This document shows positions 1 to 10,800 of a stretch of 64,000 bases of DNA, in pieces (positions within the stretch are counted from its first letter, which is position 1; the number at the start of each line of letters is the position of its first letter). Source of the stretch: Catenulispora acidiphila DSM 44928 (GTDB lineage: Bacteria > Actinomycetota > Actinomycetes > Streptomycetales > Catenulisporaceae); contig NC_013131.1 of NCBI RefSeq assembly GCF_000024025.1, positions 7,564,001-7,628,000 on the forward strand, written 5' to 3'. The translations under genes were made by a program, and so were the position numbers. A model generated the notes under the pieces. The model had not been told where the DNA came from and searched no databases. It saw only the letters and a list, made by a program, of their open reading frames with translations.

Positions 1-2136
1 GTGGGTCTTGGTACCCGGTGCCGAAGGCGACGGGACCGGAAGCACGAGCGGCACACCCTCGCGGTCGCGCAGGTCCACGGCGAGCGAGGTGTGCGTGAGG
101 AAGTCCTGCGGGGCGTCCCGCGGGCCGTGGCCGTCACCGGGCAGCGTCCGTGCCGACACCGTGATGTCGAAGTCGAAGGAAGTCGGCCGGCCGGGCAGCG
201 GAACGGCCGGGTCGGGACCGTCGGGCCCGAGGTTCCCGTCCGGGGTGGCCAGCGGGGCGAACACCGCGGCGGCGCTGCCCGCCGCCAGGTCGCGGCGCAT
301 CGCCAGGACACCGGGCAGCGCGGCCGAGTCGACGCCGACCAGGCTGACCGGTTGGGTACCGGCCACCGCGTCCATATCGGCCCGAGGGGTCGCCGCGGCC
401 ACACCGGGCACCGCCAACATCGCAGAACGCTGATAGCTGTCGCCGACGGCCGAGGCGGTGACCTGGGCGTCGGCGCCGATCTGGAACGCCGCGCGGTCGG
501 CGGCCGAGCGGGAGCGCATCGCCGCCGCGGTCACCGTCATCGCGCCCACCGCCAAGGCCAGCACCAGCAGCAGGACGGTACCGGCGGTCCGGGCGACGCG
601 CCGGCTCACCTGCCACCCGCCCAGCGCCGCGGCCAGGTCCCGGCTGCGTTCCAGGTAGCGGTCCGCCAGCCGCGCGGCCGGCGGCAGCAGGCGCAGCGCG
701 AGCGCGGCCGCGGCGGCCGCGGTCACCGCCGGCGCCACGACCAGGACCGGGTCGATGCTGGGGACCGCGGATCCGGCCGACACCGGCGACCTGTCATGGC
801 GCAGCTGGAGGTAGCCGACGACGGCCAGGACGGCGAGCCCGGCGTCGACGCCGGCGCGCTGGAAGGCCGGGCCGCGGGCTCCCCGGACCCGCTGGCTCGT
901 CGGCCGTCCCCGCGAGCTCGTCCAGGCCACGAGCGCCTGGATCGCGATACAGGACACGGCCAGGAGGGTGTCGACTTCCAGGGCGATCCCGACCGGACGG
1001 CTCGGTTCCGGAAGTCCGTGCAGACCCGGCAGGTGACGCAGACCCCGCGCCAGCGGAGCCACGAACGGAGCGGCGATCAAAGCCGGCAGCACGAGCAGTA
1101 CGCCCTCGATCGCGGCCGTGCCCACCAGGAACCGCAGGGGCGCGCCCCGCGAGCGCATCAGGCGCGACTCCTCAGCGGTGTGCTCGCGGATCAGCCGCAG
1201 CGTCAGCACCAGGGCGAAGCCGGCGAGCACGGCCAGCAGCGTGGCGACGATGAGGAAGCCGGACAGGCCGACGGCCTCGGCGGACTTCACCAGCTGCACC
1301 TGCCGCGGCAGCGCCGACGTGACGGACAGCCCCGACACCGGTGGCGCGGTGCCGGAGAACGCGATCCGGTTCACGTCGCCGTTCTCGACCGCGACTACTC
1401 GGGTCGCCGCGGCGGTCACCCCCGCCAGAGTCGCTCGCGAGAAGTCAGGCTGCGCATACCAGAGCGCCTGGGAGATCGAGTCCAACCGGTCCGGCGCCGC
1501 GATGAAGTCCGGTGCCAGGAACATCAGGGGCGAACGCAGGCCGGTCGTCGGATCGGCGGCGGGCAGGACCGCGGTCCAGAACAGCGAGTCGCGGTCCGAA
1601 GGCTCGTAGACGCCGGACACGCGGTGGTCCTGCTTCTGGCCGTCGGCCAGCAGGTTCTGGACCACGGCGAGGTCGTCCCCGGCCCGCAGGCCGGCCGAGC
1701 GGGCCATCTCCGCCGGGACCAGGACGTCGCCGGGCTTGGTCGGCAGGCCGCCGGACAGCAGGCGCAGGTGTTTCTCATAGGTGTCGGCCACGGCGCCGGC
1801 CGCGGTGATGTCGCCGCCGGGCGTGGAGATGTGGATCCTCGCGACCGTCTCGACCCGGATGATCCGCGCCGGATAGGGACGCAGCAGCCGGCGCGTCGCC
1901 GTCGCCACGCCCCGGTCCGCCGCGGCAAGATCCGCGCTCAAGGAGGAGCTGAACATCAGCGTGGTGCTGTTGGCCGGCGCGGACGCCAGCGCCTGGCGGG
2001 TGCCGGCGTCGGCGACTCCGGCGGACTCCGTGCCGAGTACCGCGAGCGTCAAGGACGCCAGCAAGACGGTCAGGGCCGCGGCGGCGGCCACCGTGCGGTG
2101 AGCGGCGATGCGGCGCGCGGCCGCCAGGAGAGTCAC
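1..2136 (-). CDS. FtsX-like ABC transporter permease (3' end cut off by window edge)
   Basis: The minus frame is open from 2136 to the left edge (at least 712 residues, C-terminus missing). It begins with a basic N-terminus and a hydrophobic helix (about residues 14-34), followed by a periplasmic-type domain. An FtsX core follows near residues 287-350: a helix ending LVLTLRLIREHTAEESR, then the LMRSRGA turn typical of MacB/FtsX permeases. Another helix lies at about 513-532 and a second extracellular domain follows, so the architecture is a duplicated FtsX permease that would work with a separate ATPase. GTG 2136 is chosen; an in-frame GTG at 2208 is possible and neither has a strong ribosome site. 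It is divergent from the secreted protein at 2312. Confidence 0.8.
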   Translation of the reverse strand, partial: MTLLAAARRIAAHRTVAAAAALTVLLASLTLAVLGTESAGVADAGTRQALASAPANSTTLMFSSSLSADLAAADRGVATATRRLLRPYPARIIRVETVARIHISTPGGDITAAGAVADTYEKHLRLLSGGLPTKPGDVLVPAEMARSAGLRAGDDLAVVQNLLADGQKQDHRVSGVYEPSDRDSLFWTAVLPAADPTTGLRSPLMFLAPDFIAAPDRLDSISQALWYAQPDFSRATLAGVTAAATRVVAVENGDVNRIAFSGTAPPVSGLSVTSALPRQVQLVKSAEAVGLSGFLIVATLLAVLAGFALVLTLRLIREHTAEESRLMRSRGAPLRFLVGTAAIEGVLLVLPALIAAPFVAPLARGLRHLPGLHGLPEPSRPVGIALEVDTLLAVSCIAIQALVAWTSSRGRPTSQRVRGARGPAFQRAGVDAGLAVLAVVGYLQLRHDRSPVSAGSAVPSIDPVLVVAPAVTAAAAAALALRLLPPAARLADRYLERSRDLAAALGGWQVSRRVARTAGTVLLLVLALAVGAMTVTAAAMRSRSAADRAAFQIGADAQVTASAVGDSYQRSAMLAVPGVAAATPRADMDAVAGTQPVSLVGVDSAALPGVLAMRRDLAAGSAAAVFAPLATPDGNLGPDGPDPAVPLPGRPTSFDFDITVSARTLPGDGHGPRDAPQDFLTHTSLAVDLRDREGVPLVLPVPSPSAPGTKTH

Positions 2137-2311
2137 AGCAGACCTGACGTCGAACGGCTCCGATCGCGACGCAGCCGTTATGGAAGCGTGATTGTTTGTC
2201 TCGACCACCGGACGTTTGTCGTGGGGACCGGCGGGGTTGACCGCCGACCTTCGATCCCGCGAGACTCGTCGCGGCTTATCAGGGTGGGGTCACGGTCTAC
2301 GGGGGTCGGCT

Positions 2312-4951
2312 ATGCGCGCACGCCGGATCACAACCATGTCGATATCAGCGCTCTCCATTGCGGCGCTGGGCGCGCCGATGGCGGCTGCCGCCGACTCCGA
2401 TACGACTGCGCCAGTAACGCTTCGCGTCGGTTTCACCGGGACGTGCTCCGACGCCGCGCCGCGCGCCGACAGTGCTCTGTACTGCACGCTCGCCGGCGCG
2501 ACCGCCGCCGCCCAGCCCGGCGACTCGGTGCTGGTCGGCGAACTCGGAGCGACGGACAAGATCGCCGGCTCGGGCGCACCGGGCAAACCGATCACCGTCT
2601 TCAGCCACTACGCCGACCAGACGTTCACCGACAACAGCTGGCAGACCGTGGTGAGCGTCACCGGGCAGCACGACGTCGTGGTCCGTGACATCCGGCTGGG
2701 CGGGCTGGACGCTTCCGGCTCGTCGGCGCTGACCGTGAACCACGTCCTGGTCACGCCGCTGAACTCCGCCGCCGACAACCGCTTGGCTCCCTTCGGGATA
2801 CGGCTTTCCGCGACGACCGACTCGACCGTCACCGACAGTCACATCGACGCCGACAACACCGATGGCACCAACCTGGCCGTGGGCATCCTCGTTGAGAACG
2901 GGTCGGACCGCACGACGGTCAGCGGCACGATCATCGGCGAGGTCTATGGGACTGGTATCCAGGTCACCGACTCGAAAGACGTACGCCTCATCTCGGACAC
3001 GGCCGCCGACGACATCGCCGGCGTCGTCCTGTCCGGAGCCTCGACCGGCGCCGTGGTGGAGAACGACATCTTCGCCGACGGCGGCCCCCAACCGAGCCTC
3101 ACCGTGGCCGCCACGGCGATCGCCAACACTTTGGTGGGACACAACCTCTTTGGCAGCGGTAGTCCGACGACGTCGGTTCTTTGGGGAACCAGCGCCTACG
3201 CGACCGGCCAAGCTTTCGACAGCGCGCATCTGGGGTCGGCGGACCTGGACGGTGCGGCGCAGCTCGACACCTCCAACGACCCGGACTGGCCGGCCACGCC
3301 TCAGGAGTACTTCGTCGCGCCTTCCTACCGGCTGACGTGGAACTCCCCGGCCATCGACTCGGCCGACGCCGCCGTCCCGGGTGAGCCGGCCGTCGACCGG
3401 GTCGACGACCCCGACGTGGCGGACACCGGATCCGGACCGGCCGGCTACGTCGACCGCGGCGCCCGCGAGTTCACGGGCATGCAGATCAGGCCGTTCACCG
3501 CCACCGCAGCACTGGGCGTGTCACCGCAGGACTACTTGGACGCCACCGTGAACACCGACGGGATGTTCCAGTGGTCCGGCCCGGTGTCAGCCCTTTACTC
3601 CTACGGCGACGGTTCGGCCGCTACGAGTCAGAGCACTCACCACTACCCCGCAGCCGGGACCTACCACGGCACCGTGACGTTCACCGGCCAGAAGGGTGAG
3701 ACGGCGACAGCGAACTTCACCGCCTCCCCGGCCGCCACCAAGGTGACGCCGGCGGTGTCGGCCTTCCAACCGGACGCCAACGATCCGCACCTGGTCAGCG
3801 TCAGCGCTTCCTGGGGCCCGGGTGCGACATACGACTTCGAATTCGGCGACGGGCAGTCGGACAAGAACAACTACACCGGATACTCCGACCACCGCTACGC
3901 GGCATCCGGCACCTACACCGTCACCGTCACGGTCCGCGACCAGAACGGCTGGACAGGCACCGCGTCCACGCAGGTGACCGTCACCATCCCCGGCGGGACG
4001 CCACCGCCACCGCCGCCGGCCGGTGCGGGCGGGACCGTCACCCGCGTGGGCGGCCGGGACCGCTACGAGACCGCGATCGACGCCTCACTCCGCCAGTTCC
4101 CCGGCGGCACCGCGAAGGCTGTCGTCCTGGCCCGCGGCGACGCGTTCGCCGACGCACTAGCCGGCGGACCACTGGCCGCACGCGTCGGCGGCCCGCTCCT
4201 GCTGACCGATCCCAAGAACCTCGGCACGCCAACCGCGGCGGAGATCGACCGGGCCCTCGGCCACGACCACTCCCGCACCGTCTACCTCCTGGGCGGGGAG
4301 TCGGCGATCAGCCCGGCGGTGGAGAAGCAGGTGCGCGCACTCGGCTACCGAATCGTCCGCTACGGCGGCGCGAGCCGATACGACACCGCCCTGAAGATCG
4401 CGCAGGACGGCATGGGCGCCACCGCCACGGTCGTGGTCGCCCGCGGCGACGACTTCGCCGACGCGCTCGCGGCCGGACCGCTCGCGGCGAACCGCGGCGC
4501 CGTGCTCGTGCTCTCAAACAAGAATCGCTTGGATCCCGCCACAGCTGCCTTCGTGCAGGCACACCAGACCGTGATCGCGGTCGGCGGCCCGGCGTGGGAC
4601 GCCGTGGCGAAGCAGATCCCTGCCAAGGGCAAGCAGATCGAGACCGCCGTCGGCAACGACCGGTACGCCACAGCGGCGAACACCGTGCGGCTCTTCCATT
4701 TGAGCGCCGTAACCCTGTTCGGCGTGGCGACCGGAACGACTTTCCCAGACGCCCTGTCCGGCGGCGCACTGATGGCCGCCGCCGGCCAGCCACTACTCCT
4801 CACGAACCCGAACGTGCTGCCGCCCGACACCGCCCAACAGCTGACCGCCGACGGGAAGCGCAAGGAGAACGTCACCCTGTTCGGCGGCCAGGCGGCGATC
4901 TCCGACTTCGTCGAGGAGCAGATCGCCGCACTGGTGGAGCTGCGCCCCTGA
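2312..4951 (+). CDS. Secreted beta-helix / PKD / CWB2 cell-wall-binding protein
   Basis: 879 residues. ATG 2312 follows a GGGGGT stretch and gives a signal peptide (basic start, hydrophobic core, AAAAD cleavage region near residue 27). Residues about 75-330 look like a right-handed parallel beta-helix with repeated short strands and DS/DN turns. Two PKD-like domains follow (about 395-465 and 486-560), each with an FGDG- or YGDG-type motif and the HxYxxxGTY signature. After a proline-only linker, three CWB2 repeats (about 573-879) carry GGxxRYxTA and ARGDxFADALAxGPLA motifs. CWB2 repeats bind cell-wall anionic polymer, so this is probably a wall-attached adhesin or polysaccharide-binding protein. 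No catalytic residues were identified. Confidence 0.85.
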   Translation: MRARRITTMSISALSIAALGAPMAAAADSDTTAPVTLRVGFTGTCSDAAPRADSALYCTLAGATAAAQPGDSVLVGELGATDKIAGSGAPGKPITVFSHYADQTFTDNSWQTVVSVTGQHDVVVRDIRLGGLDASGSSALTVNHVLVTPLNSAADNRLAPFGIRLSATTDSTVTDSHIDADNTDGTNLAVGILVENGSDRTTVSGTIIGEVYGTGIQVTDSKDVRLISDTAADDIAGVVLSGASTGAVVENDIFADGGPQPSLTVAATAIANTLVGHNLFGSGSPTTSVLWGTSAYATGQAFDSAHLGSADLDGAAQLDTSNDPDWPATPQEYFVAPSYRLTWNSPAIDSADAAVPGEPAVDRVDDPDVADTGSGPAGYVDRGAREFTGMQIRPFTATAALGVSPQDYLDATVNTDGMFQWSGPVSALYSYGDGSAATSQSTHHYPAAGTYHGTVTFTGQKGETATANFTASPAATKVTPAVSAFQPDANDPHLVSVSASWGPGATYDFEFGDGQSDKNNYTGYSDHRYAASGTYTVTVTVRDQNGWTGTASTQVTVTIPGGTPPPPPPAGAGGTVTRVGGRDRYETAIDASLRQFPGGTAKAVVLARGDAFADALAGGPLAARVGGPLLLTDPKNLGTPTAAEIDRALGHDHSRTVYLLGGESAISPAVEKQVRALGYRIVRYGGASRYDTALKIAQDGMGATATVVVARGDDFADALAAGPLAANRGAVLVLSNKNRLDPATAAFVQAHQTVIAVGGPAWDAVAKQIPAKGKQIETAVGNDRYATAANTVRLFHLSAVTLFGVATGTTFPDALSGGALMAAAGQPLLLTNPNVLPPDTAQQLTADGKRKENVTLFGGQAAISDFVEEQIAALVELRP

Positions 4952-5448
4952 CGCCGCTGCGGGGCGGTCCCGCGATCGGGGCTGGTCGAATAACTCAGGC
5001 ACGCGGAACGCGACCTCTGCGTTCCGCCCTGACGCTGTGATTTCGCCGGTCTCAAAGTACGGCTTGTGGTCCGCGCGCCCGTAAGGCCACAAGTAGCGCC
5101 TGTGGTGGTCAGAAACTCGACCACATCCTCCCCCACTTGCGCGGACGATATTTCGACATTGACAGCGCTCACGCGGTCGCGACGGAGGTGGCGAGCAACC
5201 TTGGGAAAGGTAATTTCCAAGGTTTGACAGACGGCCGCCGACGACGCGGCACCCTGCTGTAGAGGGTCCTTGTAAAGGGGATGTCGACGACGCGGAAACC
5301 AATTGATTGCGGTACGGTCGATCTCCTTATTAACGGAAAGATAACAATCGCCACTCGAAGGCTGCGCTCGCGCAGTGAATTCGTACCCTTCGATACGGAG
5401 AGGGATCGACCAGCGCCACGATCTGTGTGAAAATCCTGGGGAGGGATC
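4952..5448. other. Intergenic region, 497 bp, with two hairpins
   Basis: No convincing gene lies here. The first half holds two inverted repeats (5003-5027 and 5064-5094) that may end transcription from the CWB2 gene. The second half is richer in A+T, especially 5280-5350, and probably contains the promoter of the membrane-protein gene at 5449. No clear -35/-10 pair was identified. Confidence 0.5.
5003..5027. terminator. Hairpin downstream of the CWB2 gene
   Basis: Perfect 9-bp stem, GCGGAACGC (5003-5011) and GCGTTCCGC (5019-5027), with a 7-nt loop. There is no U-tract, as is common for actinobacterial terminators. A second 7-bp stem follows (CTTGTGG 5064-5070, CCACAAG 5088-5094). Confidence 0.5.
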
Positions 5449-7239
5449 TTGCGCGCGATTGTTCGAGCGGCTCTAGCATTCATCATGCTATTGATACTGC
5501 CGCTTGGGATTCTACTGAACATCCCTGACGTGACGGATCGCGGCGGGCTCCCGAACGACGCCGCCTGGACACTCAGGCTCCTGTTAGGCATTTTGATCTT
5601 GCGCTTCCTGTCGCGGTATGTCAGGAAACGCGTCACTCAGCCACTTCGCGATTCGCACGTCTCGCGAGACATCGTGAGCCTCGATCGCGACCTCGCCTAT
5701 GAGCTGCAACGGGAGGCCGGGTTCGATCCGGTCAGCCGTCAGCAGGCGGCTCTTTTCATCATGGCACTGCGCACGCCCGCCAAGGTTCGGCAGCGCATTG
5801 TCGAGAAATACGTCCCAGGCCAGAGGAATCTTTCCAACACGGTATCCGTCGAGATCCAGGTTCCTCGCATTTTCCTGACGCGGAGACGGGAGCCTGATCC
5901 GGCGGGACCACCTGACGAGTCGTTCCCGTTTCCCATGGTCATATCGCCGAAGAGCATCATGTACGACAGCCTGGAGGTGTTCGACGAGGACGGCGCACGC
6001 CTTTCCACTCTGTCGTACCGGGAATACCTCACCATGATCGCCGGTGTCCTGCGCTACCTCCTGACCGGCGCCTACGGTGGTCGCATGCCGGAGGACGAGA
6101 AGCTCCTAGAACACGTCAAGTCGGTCGAGGCTGACGCATTGGAGCAGGTGTTCATGCGTCGTGACGACCGCCGCCTGTCGCTCCCGGAAGTTCAAGCTCT
6201 CGACGAGCGCACCCAGCAGGTAGTCATGAAGCTGCTGAGACTCAAGGGGGTCGACGACCGCCACCGACGCCAGTTGGAGCTGGCTGCCGACCTGGTGCGG
6301 ATCCTGGCCAAACGCTATGCCATCGTCGCCCCGCTCAAGATATCGACGAACGGGCGCGCGCTCGTGACCTACAAGCGCCTGATCGTCCCGACGGTCACCG
6401 ACGCCGACGACCAGCCGGCCGACGGCCGGGCCCGCACGTCCAAGGAGTACTTGAGGCACCTGCTCGGAGCGCGGCCGGTCGAGGTCCACGTCGCGTTGGA
6501 GAACGCCGGCATCTGCCATTCGTACCATCTATCGGTGCAGGGTCCAGAAGGGCTCTACCTGGCCAAGCAGGCTATAACCCCAGATCCGCCGGCTGGGCCG
6601 GACAACCGGACGTCCGGTGTCCACCAGCCCAACGACAGGTACGAATTCGCACCGCACTACCGGTTCAGGTCCCGCCGTGGCCAGTCCTACGCGCACTTCT
6701 ACGGCCGACACTTTCCCTTCGTCAGCGACCCCAAGGCCGTGCCGCGGCTGCAGTTCAGCTTCTACGAGGTCCCGCCGGGCTCGGACTTCCAGGCATCCAT
6801 CGCGGCGGCGAGTGCCGCCTTCCTGATCGGCCTCATCGGCTTCGTGCTGGCTCACTCCAGCCTGGACCAATTCGGCCGGATAACCCTGGCCTCTGACGCG
6901 CCGGTGCTGCTACTTGCTTTCCCTGGGGTCGCGGCCAGCTGGCTAGGCGTCGACAAGGCCGGCGCCCGACTCTTCGACAGCAGTCTGTCCGCGCGGCTAT
7001 CGCTGGTCATCACGGTCGTCGTCTCGGTGGCGGCAAGCGCCCTGTACATCATCAACGCCTCCAATGTGGAGCCAGGCGTGTTCGACGGCAAGCTCAATGC
7101 CGGAGTCTCATTGCTCGGCGTGCGCGGAAGCTGGTGGGCGGGACTCACGGCATTGGCGGTTGTCAACACACTGTGTATGGCCTATCGCTGGCTCTACAGA
7201 TCATGGCGATACGCCTACCTGGCACAACGTAACACCTGA
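5449..7239 (+). CDS. Polytopic membrane protein of unknown function
   Basis: 596 residues. The TTG start is chosen because a strong GGGGAGGGA ribosome site ends three bases upstream and the frame immediately encodes a hydrophobic helix. Two N-terminal helices (about 5-25 and 38-57) are followed by a soluble domain of roughly 390 residues rich in charged helices, then four C-terminal helices (starting near 447, 482, 520 and 560). No enzyme motif was recognised. It is followed by a small gene after a 77-bp gap. It may be associated with the conflict locus downstream, but nothing in the sequence proves this. Confidence 0.75.
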   Translation: MRAIVRAALAFIMLLILPLGILLNIPDVTDRGGLPNDAAWTLRLLLGILILRFLSRYVRKRVTQPLRDSHVSRDIVSLDRDLAYELQREAGFDPVSRQQAALFIMALRTPAKVRQRIVEKYVPGQRNLSNTVSVEIQVPRIFLTRRREPDPAGPPDESFPFPMVISPKSIMYDSLEVFDEDGARLSTLSYREYLTMIAGVLRYLLTGAYGGRMPEDEKLLEHVKSVEADALEQVFMRRDDRRLSLPEVQALDERTQQVVMKLLRLKGVDDRHRRQLELAADLVRILAKRYAIVAPLKISTNGRALVTYKRLIVPTVTDADDQPADGRARTSKEYLRHLLGARPVEVHVALENAGICHSYHLSVQGPEGLYLAKQAITPDPPAGPDNRTSGVHQPNDRYEFAPHYRFRSRRGQSYAHFYGRHFPFVSDPKAVPRLQFSFYEVPPGSDFQASIAAASAAFLIGLIGFVLAHSSLDQFGRITLASDAPVLLLAFPGVAASWLGVDKAGARLFDSSLSARLSLVITVVVSVAASALYIINASNVEPGVFDGKLNAGVSLLGVRGSWWAGLTALAVVNTLCMAYRWLYRSWRYAYLAQRNT

Positions 7240-7316
7240 GAGTGAACCATAAAGGTCCTTTGAGAGTTGAGCAGAACTCTGGGGGAGAGTAGTCTCCGAA
7301 GAAGGGGTATTCAACT

Positions 7317-7628
7317 GTGGCAATCGCGAGCATCGAAAGAAAAATGACGGCGATAGACGAACATCCGTCTCCAGACCAAGGCCGACGCCACCTGTTCGCC
7401 CGGTGGGTGGGTCGGCTTATCGGATCACCGCACCAGTCGGGGTTCCGGCAGGTCTATGTCGTCGAGAACCAGGACTGGCTGGCTCCGAAGAGCAACCTGT
7501 CCGACCAGGAGGCGTACGACGCGATCGTCGATCTCTATGAAAGCGTCACCGACGAGCAGTACGGCGTTGCGATCGCCGAACTGAAGAAGGCTCAGGCTCC
7601 GGAGAGCGACGACTCGCCGCCACATTGA
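7317..7628 (+). CDS. Small hypothetical protein
   Basis: 103 residues from a GTG start with a GAAGAAGGGG ribosome site about 8 bases upstream. The C-terminal half is acidic and helical (SDQEAYDAIVDLYESVTDEQ). There is no signal peptide or TM helix and no family was recognised. It lies between a membrane-protein gene and the CHAT/GTPase operon, separated from the latter by about 230 bp. Confidence 0.6.
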   Translation: MAIASIERKMTAIDEHPSPDQGRRHLFARWVGRLIGSPHQSGFRQVYVVENQDWLAPKSNLSDQEAYDAIVDLYESVTDEQYGVAIAELKKAQAPESDDSPPH

Positions 7629-7857
7629 TCCACCGAGGCGGTCACCGGACGAGCGCTCGGCGATGTGAGTGCAAGATTCGTCAGCGTTCTGCCACGACTG
7701 ACTCTGCCGGTCCCATCGCAGGCCCTGCACTGCTCTCGAGGCACGTCACTGCGGGACTGCGAACGACGGCATCCCGATCTTCATTCCGGCACCGGATCGC
7801 GGCGGCCGTGCCAGGCTGGTGGGGCTGAGTTTTGCGCTGGAATCCTTGGGGGGACTG

Positions 7858-10800
7858 ATGCGCGGGGACGAGACGGCGGCTGGTGCTGCCGCAGCCGACG
7901 AGGTCGAGGAGCTGGTTGGCAGATTCGCTCGCAGCGGTGACCGGGGTGCTATCGACAGGGCGGTCGCCGTCGCCGCGGCTGCCGTCGACGGGCTGGCGGA
8001 CGGTGATGTGGACCGTGCGGCGGCGCTGGCGAATCTCGCTGTGACGCTGATGCGGCGGTATGAGGCGCTCGGCGATGGCGCGGATCTCGAGCGGGCGCAC
8101 GAGTCGATCACGGTGGCCTGTGCTGAGGCGCCGCCTGGGAGTCCGCATGCCGAGGGTGTGCTGACCATCGCCGGCAGCGTCGCCATGACTCGGCATACGC
8201 GCTCCGGCGACGTCCAAGAGCTCAGGGAAGCGGTACGGATCACGCGCGCCTTGTGCGATGGGGCGGCTGAGTCCGCGCGGCGGCGCATGTATCTGAGCAA
8301 TCTGACCTTCATGCTCGTGCGGCTGGCTGAGGCTACCGATGACAGGGCTCTGCTTCTTGAAGCGGAGGCGGCTGGACGCGAGGCGGTCGTGTTGAGCGAC
8401 CCGGATGATCCGAGCAACGCGCTTGTCTACAACAACCTCGCCATCGCGCTGCACCGCCGCTACACCGTGTCCAATGATGTGGCGTTTCTGGCCGAGGCGG
8501 TCGAGTGGCAGGTCAAGACGCTGGCTGGGGTCGAGCCGGCGCACCAGGAGTATCGGAAGTGGCAATCCAACCATGGTGCGACGCTGCGCGAACTCCACGG
8601 TCGGACCGGCGAGGCGGAACTGCTGCGGCGGGCTGTCGAGGCCTGCCGGGCAGCGACTCAGGGGGCTGATCCCCGCCATCCCATGTTCGCCCACTGGCAG
8701 GCGAACCTTTCTGCGGCGCTGCTGCTCGCCTACCGGGAGTCGGGGGATTCCAGCCTGCTGAGGCAAGCGGTGACGGCCGGCCGTGCCGCGTACGAGGCGG
8801 CCGGGCCGGGGAGCCCTGATCTGCCGTTGTTGCTGACGGACCTCGGTGCGTTGCTCGACCAGGCGAGTCTGCGCACCAGCGACGCGGAGGAGCTGGCCCA
8901 GTCGGTGGAGATGCTGCGCCGGGCGGCGGTGACCGTGCCGCGCAAGCACGTGGCGTACTCCATCGTCCACACCAACTTGGCGATCGCCCTGCTGCGGACC
9001 GCCGAGGCGGACCCGGCCGGCGGATTCGTGCCGCTGCTCGCCGCGATCGGTCACGCGCGCAAGGCGCTCAAGCGGATCGGGCGCGACGATCCGCACCGGG
9101 CCGAGTTGCTGGGCGCCATGAGCGCCGCGCACCTTCGGCTGCACGGCTTCCGCGGCTTCGGCAGCGCTCTGATCCGCGCCGTCCGCGACGCGGAGGCGGC
9201 CTTGGCCGCCACGCCGAGCCGCCACCCGGACCGCGCGGTGCACCTGGGCCGGCTCGCCGTGGTGCGTTATACGCAGTACCAGCGCTACGGCGACCGGAAG
9301 CTGCTAATCGCGGCGCGCGACCTCCTGATCGAGGCGGGGCGGCAGCCGGGAGCCCGGCTGATGACCAGGATCGACGCGCTGCGCGGCGCGGGTGAGTACA
9401 GCGGCGAGGCCGGGCTCGGCAGCGACCGGCTCGGCCTGCTGGCGGAGGCCATCGACCTGGCGACCCGCGTCGCCCCGCGTACGCTGGCGCGGGTGGACCG
9501 CGAGCATCGGGTGAGCCTGCTGACGGGGCTGGCCACCGAGGTCGCGCAGGCCGCGTTGGACCAGGGGCAGCCTGAACGCGCGGTCGAGCTGTTGGAGCAG
9601 AGCCGAGGGCTGTTGGCCGCTGATGTGCTCGACGCTCGGGGCACGGATCTGGCGGCGCTGCGCGCGGTGCGGCCTGATGTGGCCGGAGAGGTCGTGGCCC
9701 TGCGAGCCCGGTGGGAGCGGCTGGATCGGGCGCAGCCACGACTCGGGGAGGTTACGGCGGATGCGCAGACCTCGGGCATACCAGCGGCTCAACCAGCGCC
9801 GTCGCAGTCAGCACCATCGGTGTCAGTGTCGGTGTCGGCGGCGGCGCCGACGGCATCACAGGCGTCAGCCGTCGACCTCCTCGAGGACCCCCAGCAGCTC
9901 TCCACTGAGCGGGCCGCCATCGGCGCCGCGTGGGACGCACTCGTCGCCGAGATCCGGACCCTGGTCGGCTTCGCCGACTTCATGCGGCCACCGCGCGTGC
10001 AGCGCCTGGTCGAGCAGCTTCCCGACGGTCCGGTCGTCTACGTCTACGCTGGATCGGAACGCAGCGACGCGCTGATCGTCTCCGGATCCGGCGTCGAGTG
10101 CGTGCGGCTGCCGAACCTCCGCGCAGCCGAGGCAACTACGCGCGCCGAACAGCTTCACGCCGCATTGGCCGACGCCGAGAGCGACTATGCGGACGTCGCC
10201 GAGGCTGCCCGGGAGAGTATGCGCGAGCTCCTGGTCTGGCTGTGGGACACCATCGCGCAACCGGTCGTGGCAGCCCTCGGATACGACGCCGCGCACGCTG
10301 ATCCCGCGAATCACGCCGATCCCGCCAATCCCGCCGATCTCCCGCGCATGTGGTGGTGTCCGGTCGGCGTGCTCAGCGAACTGCCGCTACACGCGGCCGA
10401 GTCCGGTCCGCACACCCTGCTCGACCGTGCCGTCCACTCCTACACTGCCACCTTGCGCGCGCTCGGTGACGCCCACTCCCGTCCCGTACCGCCGTCGCGC
10501 GCCGCGCTCGTCGTCGGCGCCCACGATCTCACCGGGTCCGGACGGCTACCGGCCGCCGAGCACGAAGTCCACACCGTAGGCCGCCTACTCCCCCACGCAA
10601 CGGTGCTCGACGCCCCGACCGCGGAGTCGGTGCGGACAGCCCTGCTCAGCCATCCGGTCGCTCACTTCGCCTGCCACGGCGTCGCCGATCGCAGCGACCC
10701 GGCCGCCGGTCTGCTGCTGCTCGCCGACCACGCCACCGATCCACTCACTGTCGCCGAAGTCAGTGCCCTGCGTCTGGACGGCCGGCTCGCGGTACTGACG

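Noticed and set aside
1-2688. 895-residue plus-strand reading frame
   Set aside because: It is very rich in Arg, Gln and Gly with no domain pattern, and lies antisense to a convincing FtsX permease whose frame is open throughout.
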